A stretch of DNA of 64,000 bases from Bdellovibrio sp047344985 (GCF_047344985.1 NZ_CP178861.1:372001-436000); one strand, 5' to 3'; shown: positions 8,063 through 17,623, counted from the stretch's first letter. The notes: generated by a model not told the origin, from the sequence alone. Program-made: numbers and translations.

Positions 8063-10789
8063 TTACGGAGCTACTGGGGTGCCGAATGAAGGAAGAGTTG
8101 AAGCTCCGCCGCTGGCATTTGTTGTTGTACGACCTGGAAGGCTGATCAAAGGATTTTCAATCATCGTCTTCACGAACTTACCTGGAACGCCCGTTGTTGT
8201 GAACTGAACGTTGTAAGAAGAAAGATATGTGTTGTTGATTGAGTAAGTCATCTGAACATCAGCTCCAGCAAGATCAAGAATGGTTTGGAACATGAATGGA
8301 TTCTTAAGCATCGCTTTACCGAAGTCCGCGTAAGCCATGACGAAACCTTTGTCATAAGAGTGGCTATACTCCCATTCCATCACGTTGATGGCTTGGTACA
8401 TATCAGCGGCTGCAGAACGTGTTTCGCTTTGGATACGGTTTTCACAGTTGTTGTTTTCCGACTCTGAAGGGAAGCAGATTTCATAAGGGTCTGCTTGAGT
8501 CGCGAAATAAGCGCGCGATTTCTTTGTAGCAAGCTGTCTTACTTCGTCACCTGACATTGCAGTCAAACGTTTGATCAAACGGAATGTTTGTTCTTCATTC
8601 AAAGTCACCTGGAAGCTGACTTTTGCATACTGAAGGTCTTTAAGAGCAGGAACGTTCACTGACAATTCTTTGATCATACCTGTCTTCTTAACAAGATTTT
8701 TCACAGCCATGCGAATATCGCCGTGGTTTGAAGAATCGTCGTCAGAAGTCCAAGTGTACTGACCGAAGTAACCTTTAGTGATTGGACGATTTTCGAAATC
8801 AGTGACTTTGAAAACACCACCGTAGAACGCTTCAGTTGTTGCACTGTGAGTGTTCCATAGACGAGAGCGTTTTTCTTTCAGGTAGATTCCGTACTGAACT
8901 GTCGACTTCGTGTTGTCATAGAACGCTTGTGTATTAGAAATATCATATGTCTTACCCGCAGACCAGCTGCTGTAAGCCAAGATAGGAATACCGAAGTAGA
9001 AGTTGTTCATTCTTCCCACTTGTTGGTGAGAAAGCTTTTCGTACTTCTTAACTGCAGGAGTGTTCTTCGCAGCCAATTGTTGGATCGCAGCTACGTTACC
9101 TTTGATAAGGTCGCTGAAGGCTTTCGCGCCAGTTGCGTCGTTGAAGTTGATCAAGAACGACATACCTGAATCTACTTGTTTGAACTTGCTTGTGCTCAAA
9201 GTTGCAAGAGATGCAGAAGTTTGCAAAGAGAACGTATTTACGTTGATGTCAGTCAAACGAACATAAACGTTATTTTGGTCTACTTTCTCGATGTATGTTT
9301 GGAAAGTACCTTGCGCAACGTAAGAGTTGCCCACGCCAACAACAGCAGCACCAATGCTCGACGAGAAGATCACGCCACCATTAGATGCATAAGTAACAGA
9401 ATCACCAGCAGCCCATGTGTTCAGTTCACTTGCTTTCGCAGGAACACTCAATGCGCTCATTTCATAGGCTTGTTGAATTGTTTTTGCAGAACGAACTGAA
9501 ACAAGATCGCGGCCTTTGAATGGGATAAGACCCACGTTCGCCCACAATAGTTTTTGCAGTCCTGTTACGTTTTCGAAGTAGAAAAGAACGTTCGCACCAA
9601 TACCACCGGCAATTGTAGAGAACTTAGTAACTTGGAAACCACCTGCGTAGTCACCGTAAACCATCGTGTCTAGAACTGGATTGTAGTTTGATACAGTGTT
9701 TGGTTTTGCTTTCTTCGCATCGTACTGAGTCAAGTTCACAACTTGTGTACCGAAGTCGAAGTTCAAGAAAAAGGCAGGAAGCAATTTTGCTTTTAGTTTT
9801 TTCTTAGGAGCATCTTCTTGTGCTGGAGGTTGTTGAGTTCCGCCATTGTCATCGCCGTTGGAGCTGCCATCAGCATTTCCATTGGAATTGCCGTCAGAGT
9901 TTCCGTTGGAATTACCATCGGAGTTGCCGTTTGAATTTCCGTCAGAATTTCCGTTGCCTTTTCCGTCAGCGTTTCCATTCGAATTACCATTGGAATTTCC
10001 GTTAGAGTTTCCGTTAGAGTTTCCATTCGAATTTCCGTTGGAATTTCCGTTAGAGTTTCCGTTAGAGTTTCCGTTAGAGTTTCCGTTAGAGTTTCCGTTA
10101 GAGTTTCCGTTAGAGTTTCCGTTAGAGTTTCCGTTAGAGTTTCCGTTAGAGTTTCCGTTGGAGTTTCCATTCGAATTGCCGTTGGAATTTCCGTTAGAGT
10201 TTCCGTTGGAGTTGCCATTCGAATTACCATTGGAATTTCCGTTGGAGTTTCCATTGGAGTTTCCATTGGAGTTGCCATTCGAATTACCATTGGAATTTCC
10301 GTTAGAGTTTCCATTAGAATTTCCGTTGGAACCACCATTAGAACTTCCACCGCCGTTGCAGTGTGGATTGTTAGTTCCGTTGCAACCATTTGAGTTGCCT
10401 GGAAGTGGATCTGTTGAGTGACCAGGGCCGTTGCCGCCAGTACCATGACCAGGATTGTTTGTGCTTCCGTTGGAGCCACCAGTTGAGTTTCCGCCGCCGT
10501 TACCCGGGTTTGTTGTTCCTGTAGAACCTCCGCCAGCATTGCCGTTGGAACCAGGGTTACCTTGGTTGCCAGGGCCGGTGTTACCTACACCGTTGCCATT
10601 GTTGCCTGTGCATCCATTTTGGCAACCGGTATTACCATTGTTAGTAGAAGTCGATCCTCCACCATTGCCGTTGGCACTTCCATTGGCGTTGCCATTTGAA
10701 TTACCTTTGCCAGCAGCAAAAGCTACCTTGCCATTCATGCCGATAGAAAAAAGGCATGAGGCGACTATTAAAGAAAACTTTTTAAACAT
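8063..10789 (-). CDS. Giant secreted protein with SNGN tandem repeat
   Basis: 908 residues. A signal peptide (cleavage near AFA-AGK) leads into a Gly/Asn-rich region (27-150), then about 30 tandem copies of the tetrapeptide SNGN (about 153-290), a partly diverged part with Asp (NSDG), a short Lys-rich hinge (KKKLKAKL), and a C-terminal region of roughly 570 residues matching no family I recognise. The repeat should be a flexible hydrophilic stalk presenting the C-terminal part outside the cell. Its DNA is a 12-bp tandem repeat, nearly identical over part of its length. The next gene upstream on this strand encodes an HTTM protein. I assign no function. Confidence 0.85.
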   Translation of the reverse strand: MFKKFSLIVASCLFSIGMNGKVAFAAGKGNSNGNANGSANGNGGGSTSTNNGNTGCQNGCTGNNGNGVGNTGPGNQGNPGSNGNAGGGSTGTTNPGNGGGNSTGGSNGSTNNPGHGTGGNGPGHSTDPLPGNSNGCNGTNNPHCNGGGSSNGGSNGNSNGNSNGNSNGNSNGNSNGNSNGNSNGNSNGNSNGNSNGNSNGNSNGNSNGNSNGNSNGNSNGNSNGNSNGNSNGNSNGNSNGNSNGNSNGNSNGNSNGNSNGNSNGNSNGNSNGNADGKGNGNSDGNSNGNSDGNSNGNSDGNSNGNADGSSNGDDNGGTQQPPAQEDAPKKKLKAKLLPAFFLNFDFGTQVVNLTQYDAKKAKPNTVSNYNPVLDTMVYGDYAGGFQVTKFSTIAGGIGANVLFYFENVTGLQKLLWANVGLIPFKGRDLVSVRSAKTIQQAYEMSALSVPAKASELNTWAAGDSVTYASNGGVIFSSSIGAAVVGVGNSYVAQGTFQTYIEKVDQNNVYVRLTDINVNTFSLQTSASLATLSTSKFKQVDSGMSFLINFNDATGAKAFSDLIKGNVAAIQQLAAKNTPAVKKYEKLSHQQVGRMNNFYFGIPILAYSSWSAGKTYDISNTQAFYDNTKSTVQYGIYLKEKRSRLWNTHSATTEAFYGGVFKVTDFENRPITKGYFGQYTWTSDDDSSNHGDIRMAVKNLVKKTGMIKELSVNVPALKDLQYAKVSFQVTLNEEQTFRLIKRLTAMSGDEVRQLATKKSRAYFATQADPYEICFPSESENNNCENRIQSETRSAAADMYQAINVMEWEYSHSYDKGFVMAYADFGKAMLKNPFMFQTILDLAGADVQMTYSINNTYLSSYNVQFTTTGVPGKFVKTMIENPLISLPGRTTTNASGGASTLPSFGTPVAP
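9850..10335. repeat. 12-bp tandem repeat coding for SNGN
   Basis: The plus-strand unit is ttccgttagagt with G/A and T/A variants at the third codon positions. It is exact for about ten consecutive units around 10045-10160 and more degenerate on both sides. The period is four codons, so copy-number change keeps the reading frame. Confidence 0.9.
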
Positions 10790-10800
10790 GAATTCTCCCG

Positions 10801-10812
10801 CGGAACGTTCCG
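10801..10812. promoter_or_regulatory. 12-bp palindrome in the leader of the SNGN-protein gene
   Basis: CGGAACGTTCCG is a perfect palindrome 12 bases upstream of the start codon at 10789. It could be an operator or a chance site; nothing else supports either reading. Confidence 0.3.
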
Positions 10813-10925
10813 ATTCTTTTTTAGAGTTGGGAGTGTCTATATGTTTTGTGATAGCGCCGCAATAGATTATCCGGTGTGCAGAAAATAATTCGTGTATTGT
10901 TCACCTTTGATATCACCCGTTCGGG

Positions 10926-12377
10926 CTACTGAGCGAAGCAATCATGCTGCCAAAGTGTGATCGGAACTACTTCGGGAAACTCCATCCCAAGTGGGGGAGT
11001 TGTTTCTTTCATGAACGTGATTTTCAGAGTAGAGAGTGGGCTTTCTTCTTGTGTACTTTTCGAAGAACGACACATATATCGAGCAAACGGCAAAAGAATT
11101 TTTCTTTCTCCCTGATCCCAAAGAAACAAATAAAATTTTCGCCACTCTGAGGTTGAGTAAAGATCTGCAACTGAATTTGGTTTTTCAAAGGTGACATTTT
11201 TATTCGTTAAAAGATCACGTGTCTCGCCGTTTTTGAAAGTTCCTTCTAGTACAAACCAGCCATCGTTGCGAATGGGATACGGAGCAAACATGTCCCAAAC
11301 CTGATTCAGATTTGTAGTAAGTAAAAATGTCTTCACGGAGCCAGGAAGAAAGACTTTATTCTGAGTCACATCTGAAATATTCTGCAGGAGAACCAAAACC
11401 ATGCAGCCCGAAAAAATAGATTCCATAAGACGCAGTTTTTTACCATTAAGAAACTCTGAACTCGCAGATACTTTTGGAACGGTTGGCAGAGTCTTTCGCA
11501 CTTTTTGAAATGCGACATCCCACACTTCGCCGGGAAGAAGGGCGCACCAATAGGCGATAGCCACCCAGGGAAAAGTTCCAAGATTCAAACAAACAGCCAG
11601 GCCTAGATGAAAGAAAATGAATCCCAGAGCCGCAATAGATCTAAACACCTTAGCCTTAAAAGGAATGAAAAGAAGAAGAGGTCCGACAAACTCCCAAATG
11701 AGAGTTGTGCGAGTCAGGAATATTCCAAATGAAGTAAATTGGCTCAGCCACTTCCCGACGGGAGTTGCAAAGTGATCAATATTAAGAGCGTAGTAAATCG
11801 CCGAGCTATCTGTGGTCCAGGTTGGATTCACTTTATAGAAAGCAGTGAAGAGATACATGATCACAAGCTGAAGGATAAAAAGTCCCCCGGCAAAGGAGCG
11901 ATAGCCCGTTTCAGTCTGTGATGACGAAGTCAGTGCCGGATTTGTGATTGAGTAATAGCGATCCAGCGGCAGCAACAAGGACCAGAAAAGACTTAAGCGT
12001 AAAAGATCATCGGCCGCACTTAATAACAAATAGTTACGGCTTTGAATCGATCCCAACAAAACAAGCGTGATAATTTGAAAAAAACGGGTCTTATATCCTA
12101 CGGTAAATAAAACCGCACAAATCAAAGCGACCAAAAGAAACGCGTACTGAAACCAAGCCTCGCCGTTTGCCAACATCAGCGAAATTTTATGGTCATTCAT
12201 GTAGTTGGAGACCCAGTATGTTCTGGGCATCAGCCCCCAATCAGAATAGAAGTCCTTGGCATAAAAGAGTTTCGTAGCTAGGTCTGAGCAAAGGCACAAA
12301 CCCATTACAATTCTAAATACCGCCAAAGAACGGAGATCTAGTTCTATCCCAAATGAAAGTCGACGAAGCAAATTCAC
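10926..12377 (-). CDS. HTTM-domain integral membrane protein (gamma-carboxylase-like)
   Basis: 483 residues. The N-terminal about 300 residues form several hydrophobic helices with the HTTM pattern (RLSFGIELDLRSLAVFRIVMG at the start, then LRLSLFWSLLLPLDRYYS), the fold shared with vitamin K-dependent gamma-glutamyl carboxylase. The C-terminal about 170 residues are soluble. Bacterial HTTM proteins are mostly uncharacterised; some may modify secreted proteins. The gene lies between two very large secreted-protein genes on the same strand, which may be its clients, but that is guesswork. The start is GTG, seven bases after AAGGA. Confidence 0.8.
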   Translation of the reverse strand: MNLLRRLSFGIELDLRSLAVFRIVMGLCLCSDLATKLFYAKDFYSDWGLMPRTYWVSNYMNDHKISLMLANGEAWFQYAFLLVALICAVLFTVGYKTRFFQIITLVLLGSIQSRNYLLLSAADDLLRLSLFWSLLLPLDRYYSITNPALTSSSQTETGYRSFAGGLFILQLVIMYLFTAFYKVNPTWTTDSSAIYYALNIDHFATPVGKWLSQFTSFGIFLTRTTLIWEFVGPLLLFIPFKAKVFRSIAALGFIFFHLGLAVCLNLGTFPWVAIAYWCALLPGEVWDVAFQKVRKTLPTVPKVSASSEFLNGKKLRLMESIFSGCMVLVLLQNISDVTQNKVFLPGSVKTFLLTTNLNQVWDMFAPYPIRNDGWFVLEGTFKNGETRDLLTNKNVTFEKPNSVADLYSTSEWRKFYLFLWDQGERKILLPFARYMCRSSKSTQEESPLSTLKITFMKETTPPLGMEFPEVVPITLWQHDCFAQ

Positions 12378-12460
12378 GTATGATTCCTTAGATCATTCTT
12401 TTCGGCAAATTTCAGGAAGGGTAAAGCTGTCTCGAAATGAGAAATGGAAGTAGAAAATAA

Positions 12461-12491
12461 AAAAACCCACAATCCAAAGAATTGTGGGTTT
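12461..12491 (-). terminator. Rho-independent terminator
   Basis: Stem of 11 bp (AAACCCACAAT) with a seven-base loop, followed by a T-run on the minus strand. It ends the 734-residue secreted-protein gene and separates it from the HTTM gene. Confidence 0.88.
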
Positions 12492-12516
12492 AACGCTACA
12501 AAGAAATCGAAAAGAA

Positions 12517-14721
12517 CTACTGATTCATCACAGAAACAGCAGGCATCGGACATTGCAATTCTTTGAGCTTTTTGCTTACAAGAGTTGCGTCAGCTTGATA
12601 GCCTTTTCTTACCAAAGTGGCTTTGGCCTGGTTCACGATAGATTCTCTGTAAGTCGTTCCGTTCAACTGACCGTAACCACGGCAAGCAATGACAACCGAA
12701 GAATCCATTTTAACATCCAATACAGGATCAATCATGTCACAGAAGAATTGAACTGCGCCCAGGTGGTCAATCGCTGCAGACCAATCCAACCAAGCAGATT
12801 CAAGTTTTTGACAAACAAGCTCTTGCTCGCGTGATCCAACTGGAAGTTCTGTCAAGTTGATGTTACCAAGAACTTGAGAAATTTTATTGGCTTCAACTTG
12901 CGCTTTTGGATCTGTATATGGAGTTCCACCGACAGTGTACTTGATATGTTTTCCACGACCTGCATCTGTCAAGCTGTAAGAATCATTGCGCACCTCTCTC
13001 ATGCCAGTGATGAAAGCTGAAACCGCTTGGTCATGCATTGATTTTGTGTGGTTGATCCACGCCAACACTGGTGGAGTGCCCCAAGACCAGGCACTGCGAG
13101 AGCCGAAAAGACCGGCTTTCAAGTTCACCATACGTTGTGCAAGTTCAGAACGGTCGATGATTGAGTTATCCTTTGCAAGTTCTTGCATCGCTTTTTCAAC
13201 ACGCTTGATTGTCACTTTCTCAACTTCAATACGGTTGAATTGAATTTTCCATTGGCGGTATTCAGCGCTTCTTGAAAGCTCTGTTTCAAGATCTGATTTT
13301 GATTTGTTAACAACAGCACCCGTCATTGAAATAGACTGACGAACGCCTGACAACCAAGAACGACCCGCTTGAGCACAAAGTTTCAAAGCGTTTTCGTCTT
13401 CAGAAGATTTCGCGGCGTAATCAGCGATTTTCTTCATCGAAGTCGCATGCAATGTCGCCATTGTTACGGATTGAAGTTTTTGCGCGCGATCACCTTGAGC
13501 TGTAGCCGCTTGAAGGTTCAAGAAAGCTGATGCTGGGAATGTTTTGCCATCTCTTGCCCAGTTCACAAGCTCGTTAGATAGAGTACAAACCATCACGTCG
13601 TCGTTGTTTTGTCCGATTTGTTGTTCCACTGTCGCAAGGTCCGCACGGTCACTTGCCAATTGGTTTTCAACTGCTTCAGAAACTTTTGTCGCTGTGTCTC
13701 TGTATTTCAAAAGAGCCGACAACTCACGAGAAGGGTTTGCGAATTTTGCGTTGTAAAGATCTACGCTTTGTTCAAGCTCTTGTGTAATCTTGTCGATCTT
13801 ACCACTTTGAGCCAATTGCATGAAGCGCACTTTCTTAGCCACTTTCGTGAACTGACATGTATTTTGAAGAACCGCTTTACGGTGTTCAGGGTTTGTCATA
13901 TCCAAAGTATTTTGATCGATCATCTTTGCAATGGCAGAGATACCGCTTGTCGCAATCGCTCCACCAAGAACGAATGGAAGAGCCGGAGCCAACGCTGCGC
14001 TCATGGAAACCGCGAAAAGAGCGTAAGGCGCCATGCCGTTGATCACGTCATTCAAAGCTAAAAGAACTTTACCAGTCGACATTGTTTGACGACCGCATTT
14101 TGAATTTAAGAACGAGTTGTTATTAACAATGTCACCCAAGTTGCCAACCGCTTGTAAAGCCGCTGTCATAGATTGATCAATCTGAGTTGTATTCACAGCA
14201 TTTGGATCTTGTGTCTCCATGATCTTTTGCAAAACACCGATGCTTTCTTTGATCGCATTTCCGTTGTCTTCCAAAGATTTTGCAGATGGTGTGCCTGAAC
14301 ACTCCGGAGATGCTTTGACCTCTTTGTTTAATGCATCAATCGCCGCAATCAATTCTGCGTGAGGGCGGTTGTCGAAAAGAGGACAGCTATAAGCTTCCGG
14401 AACTCTAGCTGCATTCATCTTCGTTCCCGCTTGAGGGCGGGTCGCGGGCGCTGGAGTTCCTGCCGTGGAGCGAGTCGCACCATTATTGCCATTGTTCGGG
14501 CGCGTATTGTTGTTATTATTGTTTGAAGACCCTGTTGAAGGCATCGTCGGACTTGTGGGGCTTAAACCAGTGTCGTCATCATTATTATCCTCCGGAAATA
14601 AATCGAGAGGAAAAGAAGCCGTTCCTGTCTTCGCCCATACCATATGAGGGGAGTGCGGAAGGATGAAACTTGCAGCCAAGGCAAAGATCATTGTACTTCG
14701 CTTAACGTTCTTGAAGTTCAT
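12517..14721 (-). CDS. Large secreted protein of unknown family
   Basis: 734 residues. A signal peptide (about 1-30, cleavage near VWA-KTG) is followed by an acidic Asn/Asp stretch and a low-complexity Asn/Thr/Pro/Gly linker to about 100. The rest is mostly helical with scattered cysteines that could form disulfides, and a hydrophobic Ala/Gly-rich patch (about 235-275) that may be membrane-inserting. No family recognised. GGAGA precedes the ATG. Architecture (low-complexity N-terminus plus a long novel domain) resembles the 908-residue neighbour, though the sequences are not similar. Confidence 0.8.
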   Translation of the reverse strand: MNFKNVKRSTMIFALAASFILPHSPHMVWAKTGTASFPLDLFPEDNNDDDTGLSPTSPTMPSTGSSNNNNNNTRPNNGNNGATRSTAGTPAPATRPQAGTKMNAARVPEAYSCPLFDNRPHAELIAAIDALNKEVKASPECSGTPSAKSLEDNGNAIKESIGVLQKIMETQDPNAVNTTQIDQSMTAALQAVGNLGDIVNNNSFLNSKCGRQTMSTGKVLLALNDVINGMAPYALFAVSMSAALAPALPFVLGGAIATSGISAIAKMIDQNTLDMTNPEHRKAVLQNTCQFTKVAKKVRFMQLAQSGKIDKITQELEQSVDLYNAKFANPSRELSALLKYRDTATKVSEAVENQLASDRADLATVEQQIGQNNDDVMVCTLSNELVNWARDGKTFPASAFLNLQAATAQGDRAQKLQSVTMATLHATSMKKIADYAAKSSEDENALKLCAQAGRSWLSGVRQSISMTGAVVNKSKSDLETELSRSAEYRQWKIQFNRIEVEKVTIKRVEKAMQELAKDNSIIDRSELAQRMVNLKAGLFGSRSAWSWGTPPVLAWINHTKSMHDQAVSAFITGMREVRNDSYSLTDAGRGKHIKYTVGGTPYTDPKAQVEANKISQVLGNINLTELPVGSREQELVCQKLESAWLDWSAAIDHLGAVQFFCDMIDPVLDVKMDSSVVIACRGYGQLNGTTYRESIVNQAKATLVRKGYQADATLVSKKLKELQCPMPAVSVMNQ

Positions 14722-15074
14722 AGGGTCTCCATTTGTTTAACTTTTCGCCAAGTAACTTTTTTTGCGTGTCATTTTGAGGCACTCCTCATCGCACGAGTGT
14801 TCCTAAGTTCTTGGAATCACACTGCTCTGCTAAAACACCTTTTCACAACACGACTGTTCGATCGCTGCAAAGTGCAAGGGTGATGCTAGGATGATTCGTT
14901 TTGAAACAGACTCTGAAAACAGTCTAAGGTCGTGTCACAAAATATTGTCATCCGAAGCTTCTCTAGACGCTTTTTGACTCTGCACAGGCGAATACTTTGT
15001 TAATTGCTTATTATCTTTAATTTAAGCGGACTTTGCGTCCATAGAGTGGAACGCTCTTTGAAGAGGGTATAGGT
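14722..15074. other. Divergent intergenic region
   Basis: 353 bases between divergent secreted-protein genes, so it should hold both promoters. TTGACT at 14974-14979 is a fair -35 for the plus-strand gene, but the matching -10 (TTGTTA, 14997-15002) is poor. I see no hairpin terminator, RNA gene or coding frame. Confidence 0.45.
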
Positions 15075-15620
15075 ATGAGATTGATCATGTCTTTTCTCTT
15101 TTTAATAGGTTTCACATGTCCTTGCATGGCGAAGGTGGATTTGAAGTCCACAAAAAGACTTATTATTCCTGAAGACAAAGTCACCCCGAAGATCACTCAA
15201 GCCGATGTTGCGAAAGTCGTTCCTCTTGATTTAAAACAGGGAGACAGCGAAGGCACGGTCCTTACTCGTATCGCCGATAGAGGTTTTTCTCTTTGGTTTA
15301 ATTCAGCGGCGATGAAAGCAACGACTTTGGGTCGTATTGCTGAAACAGCTCAAGAAAAATTAAAAACAGATGTCGTTGTTCCTGCGAGCACGCCAAAAGG
15401 TGTGAGTCATAAATTTTCATTCAAGGTCGAGGCTTTCCAAGCTTTAGCGAAAGTGGAGTACACGGGTTGGATGAAAGCGGCGATTAATTATGACGCCAAA
15501 GCAGCAGAGACAGACATTTTCGTAAAAGAAAAAGTATTCTCAAATAAGGATCTCGTCGTCAGCCACAAGGCGACAAAAGAGCAGGGCCTCTCTATGGTTG
15601 GTCTTGCTTGGTCTTGGTAA
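15075..15620 (+). CDS. Secreted protein of unknown family
   Basis: 181 residues with a signal peptide (MRLIMSFLFLIGFTCPCMA-KV). The mature part starts with a charged segment and ends in aromatic residues (LAWSW) that suggest a beta-rich fold. The alternating pattern in the second half (KFSFKVEAF, AKVEYTGW) fits a small barrel or sandwich. No family recognised. A GAGGGTATAGG sequence provides the ribosome-binding site. The thiolase gene begins 56 bases downstream with no terminator visible between, so read-through is possible. Confidence 0.72.
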   Translation: MRLIMSFLFLIGFTCPCMAKVDLKSTKRLIIPEDKVTPKITQADVAKVVPLDLKQGDSEGTVLTRIADRGFSLWFNSAAMKATTLGRIAETAQEKLKTDVVVPASTPKGVSHKFSFKVEAFQALAKVEYTGWMKAAINYDAKAAETDIFVKEKVFSNKDLVVSHKATKEQGLSMVGLAWSW

Positions 15621-15676
15621 CTATTCCTGACATTGTTATTGATTGAAAATCCCTCGACATACGTTAACCTCAACGT

Positions 15677-16858
15677 ATGGAAAAAATCGTATTTATCTCT
15701 GGAAAAAGAACTCCCTTTGGAGCATTTGGTGGATCTCTAAAGGATGTCTCTGCAACGGATCTGGGTGTGGTTGCCGCCAAGGCCACTCTGGAACAAGCTG
15801 GTCTTTCGCCTGAAAAAATTGATCATGTGATTTTCGGTAACGTGGTTCAGTCAGGAGCCGACGCTGCTTATTTGCCTCGTCACATCGGACTTAAAACAGG
15901 TGTGCCTGTGAATGTCGGTGCTTTTGCCGTGAACAGACTTTGCGGAAGCGGTTTCCAATCGTGGGTGAATGCTTTGCAAATGATCCAATGCGGGGAGGCT
16001 TCGGCGGTTCTTGCTGGTGGCGTCGAGCAAATGTCTTTGATTCCTTATGTCGCTCGCAAGGTGCGCTTTGATGGAATGCGCATGGGGAATTTTGAGTTGG
16101 AAGATTTAATGACATCAGCTTTGACGGACGCCTACGCAAAAATGCCGATGGCGATCACGGCCGAAAACCTGGGAGAAAAGTACGGCATCACTCGTGAGCA
16201 GTGTGATAAGTACGCGATCCAATCACAAACTCGTTACAAAGCGGCTTTTGACAAAGGCTACTTCGCGCAGGAAATTACGCCAGTCACTGTGGAGGGTCGT
16301 AAAGGGACTGTGGTCGTTGAAAAAGACGAACATCCAAAACCAGATTCAACTTTAGAAAAACTTTCGACACTAAAATCCATCTTCAAAAAAGACGGACTTG
16401 TTACTGCTGCGTCTGCATCGGGCATTGTCGATGGTGCCGCTTGCTCTCTTTTGATGAGTGAATCAAAAGCCAAAGAATTGGGAATGAAGCCGATGGCTCG
16501 CATCGTCAGTTATGCCTCTGTCGGTTGTGATCCAACGATCATGGGTATTGGTCCTGCGGGAGCCGCACGTTTGGCTCTGCAAAGAGCTAACATGAAACTT
16601 GAGCAAATGGATTTGGTGGAAGTGAATGAAGCTTTTGCCGCTCAATACTTGGCTGTAGAAAAAGAATTAAAACTAGATCCAGCAAAAACAAATGTGAATG
16701 GTGGTGCGATCGCTGTGGGACATCCTTTGGGAGCTTCCGGCACACGCATTATGAATCACCTGGTCTATGAACTTCATCGCAGAAACGCCAAGTACGCTTT
16801 GGGTTCCGCATGTATCGGTGGCGGTCAAGGTATCGCCATCATCATCGAGAAAGTATAG
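15677..16858 (+). CDS. Thiolase (acetyl-CoA acyltransferase)
   Basis: 393 residues, full family length. Catalytic residues are all present: C89 (NRLCGSG), the NEAFA loop near 313, H349 (GHPLGASG) and C379 (SACIGGGQG). It either condenses two acetyl-CoA to acetoacetyl-CoA or cleaves 3-ketoacyl-CoA in beta-oxidation; sequence alone does not separate the two. The following SDR-like gene starts on the base after its stop, a clear operon, which suggests a CoA-ester pathway. No strong Shine-Dalgarno precedes the ATG. Confidence 0.92.
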   Translation: MEKIVFISGKRTPFGAFGGSLKDVSATDLGVVAAKATLEQAGLSPEKIDHVIFGNVVQSGADAAYLPRHIGLKTGVPVNVGAFAVNRLCGSGFQSWVNALQMIQCGEASAVLAGGVEQMSLIPYVARKVRFDGMRMGNFELEDLMTSALTDAYAKMPMAITAENLGEKYGITREQCDKYAIQSQTRYKAAFDKGYFAQEITPVTVEGRKGTVVVEKDEHPKPDSTLEKLSTLKSIFKKDGLVTAASASGIVDGAACSLLMSESKAKELGMKPMARIVSYASVGCDPTIMGIGPAGAARLALQRANMKLEQMDLVEVNEAFAAQYLAVEKELKLDPAKTNVNGGAIAVGHPLGASGTRIMNHLVYELHRRNAKYALGSACIGGGQGIAIIIEKV

Positions 16859-17617
16859 ATGGAAAACGGATTTAATTTAAGAGAACGTACGGCGCTCATT
16901 GTTGGTCCCTTCACGACGACAGTGCAAAGTTTGATGATGGGACTGACGCAAATGGGTTCTGATTGCGTGTTGTTGGACTTTGACAATTCCGCAAGCCAAC
17001 GCTTTTGCAATCAGATCAACGATGCCCGTGAAATAAATCCGAAATTTGGTCGTGCGATCAGTATTAAATCTCCTATGAAAACTCCGGAAGATATCAAAGA
17101 TGCCGTCGGATCTGCGGCGCAGTCTTTTGGCAGTGTGGATCTATTTATCGATGCACAAGTGTACAACAAGCCCAACCGTTACAAAATCGGTGAGGCTTTA
17201 AGTCATCTTGATGAAGAAGTTCAGCATAATTTTAAAAGCTCCGTGATGTTGACTCACGCAGTTTTAAATTTTTTAAAGAATCGCAAACGCGGTCGTATTC
17301 TTTATCTTTTGAATGAAAATTATCCCGATCCCATTTTGGCTGGCGCTAGAGGAGCCTTGGTTCCGTTTGCGCAGTCTTTGGCAAAACAAGTCGCTGAACA
17401 CAATATCACGGTGAATGTTTTGAAATTAGGACTCACGGAAGAATTTATTTTGGCGCAACATCCGGAAGCAAAATCCATCAAGGAAGCCGTCGAAAAGTTG
17501 CGTGAAAAAGAACCGCATTTAAAAATCACGGAGCCAGAGAAAGTGACAAATACGATCACTTATCTTGTCAGCCAGTATGGTTCTGCCGTCAATGGACAAG
17601 TGATCTCGTTAAGCTAG
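16859..17617 (+). CDS. SDR-family protein with degenerate catalytic and cofactor motifs
   Basis: 252 residues with the overall SDR (FabG-like) pattern, including the helix that normally holds YxxxK (AGARGALVPFAQSLAKQVAE) and the closing NITVNVLKLG and NGQVISLS strands. The key residues are missing: the glycine-rich TGxxxGIG is VGPFTTTVQ, and the Tyr and Lys of YxxxK are replaced (Leu and Arg by my alignment). It is thus probably an inactive homologue or scaffold partner of the thiolase encoded immediately upstream with no spacer. A changed activity cannot be excluded. Confidence 0.78.
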   Translation: MENGFNLRERTALIVGPFTTTVQSLMMGLTQMGSDCVLLDFDNSASQRFCNQINDAREINPKFGRAISIKSPMKTPEDIKDAVGSAAQSFGSVDLFIDAQVYNKPNRYKIGEALSHLDEEVQHNFKSSVMLTHAVLNFLKNRKRGRILYLLNENYPDPILAGARGALVPFAQSLAKQVAEHNITVNVLKLGLTEEFILAQHPEAKSIKEAVEKLREKEPHLKITEPEKVTNTITYLVSQYGSAVNGQVISLS

Positions 17618-17623
17618 TCTCTT

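Noticed and set aside
9850..10335. Possible CRISPR array
   Set aside because: The unit is 12 bp with no spacers and stays in frame inside a gene, so it is a coding minisatellite.
9846..10421. Long plus-strand open frame coding for repeated PLEFPLEF-type sequence
   Set aside because: It is the reverse complement of the SNGN repeat; a 12-bp repeat without stops leaves several frames open. It has no signal peptide or ribosome-binding site, while the minus-strand frame has a full gene structure.
13609..14061. 150-codon plus-strand frame
   Set aside because: It is antisense to the 734-residue secreted-protein gene, with no ribosome-binding site and no recognisable protein pattern.
8063..14721. 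Genomic island or phage-borne block
   Set aside because: No integrase, tRNA target, direct repeats or clear base-composition change is seen; the unfamiliar proteins alone are not enough.
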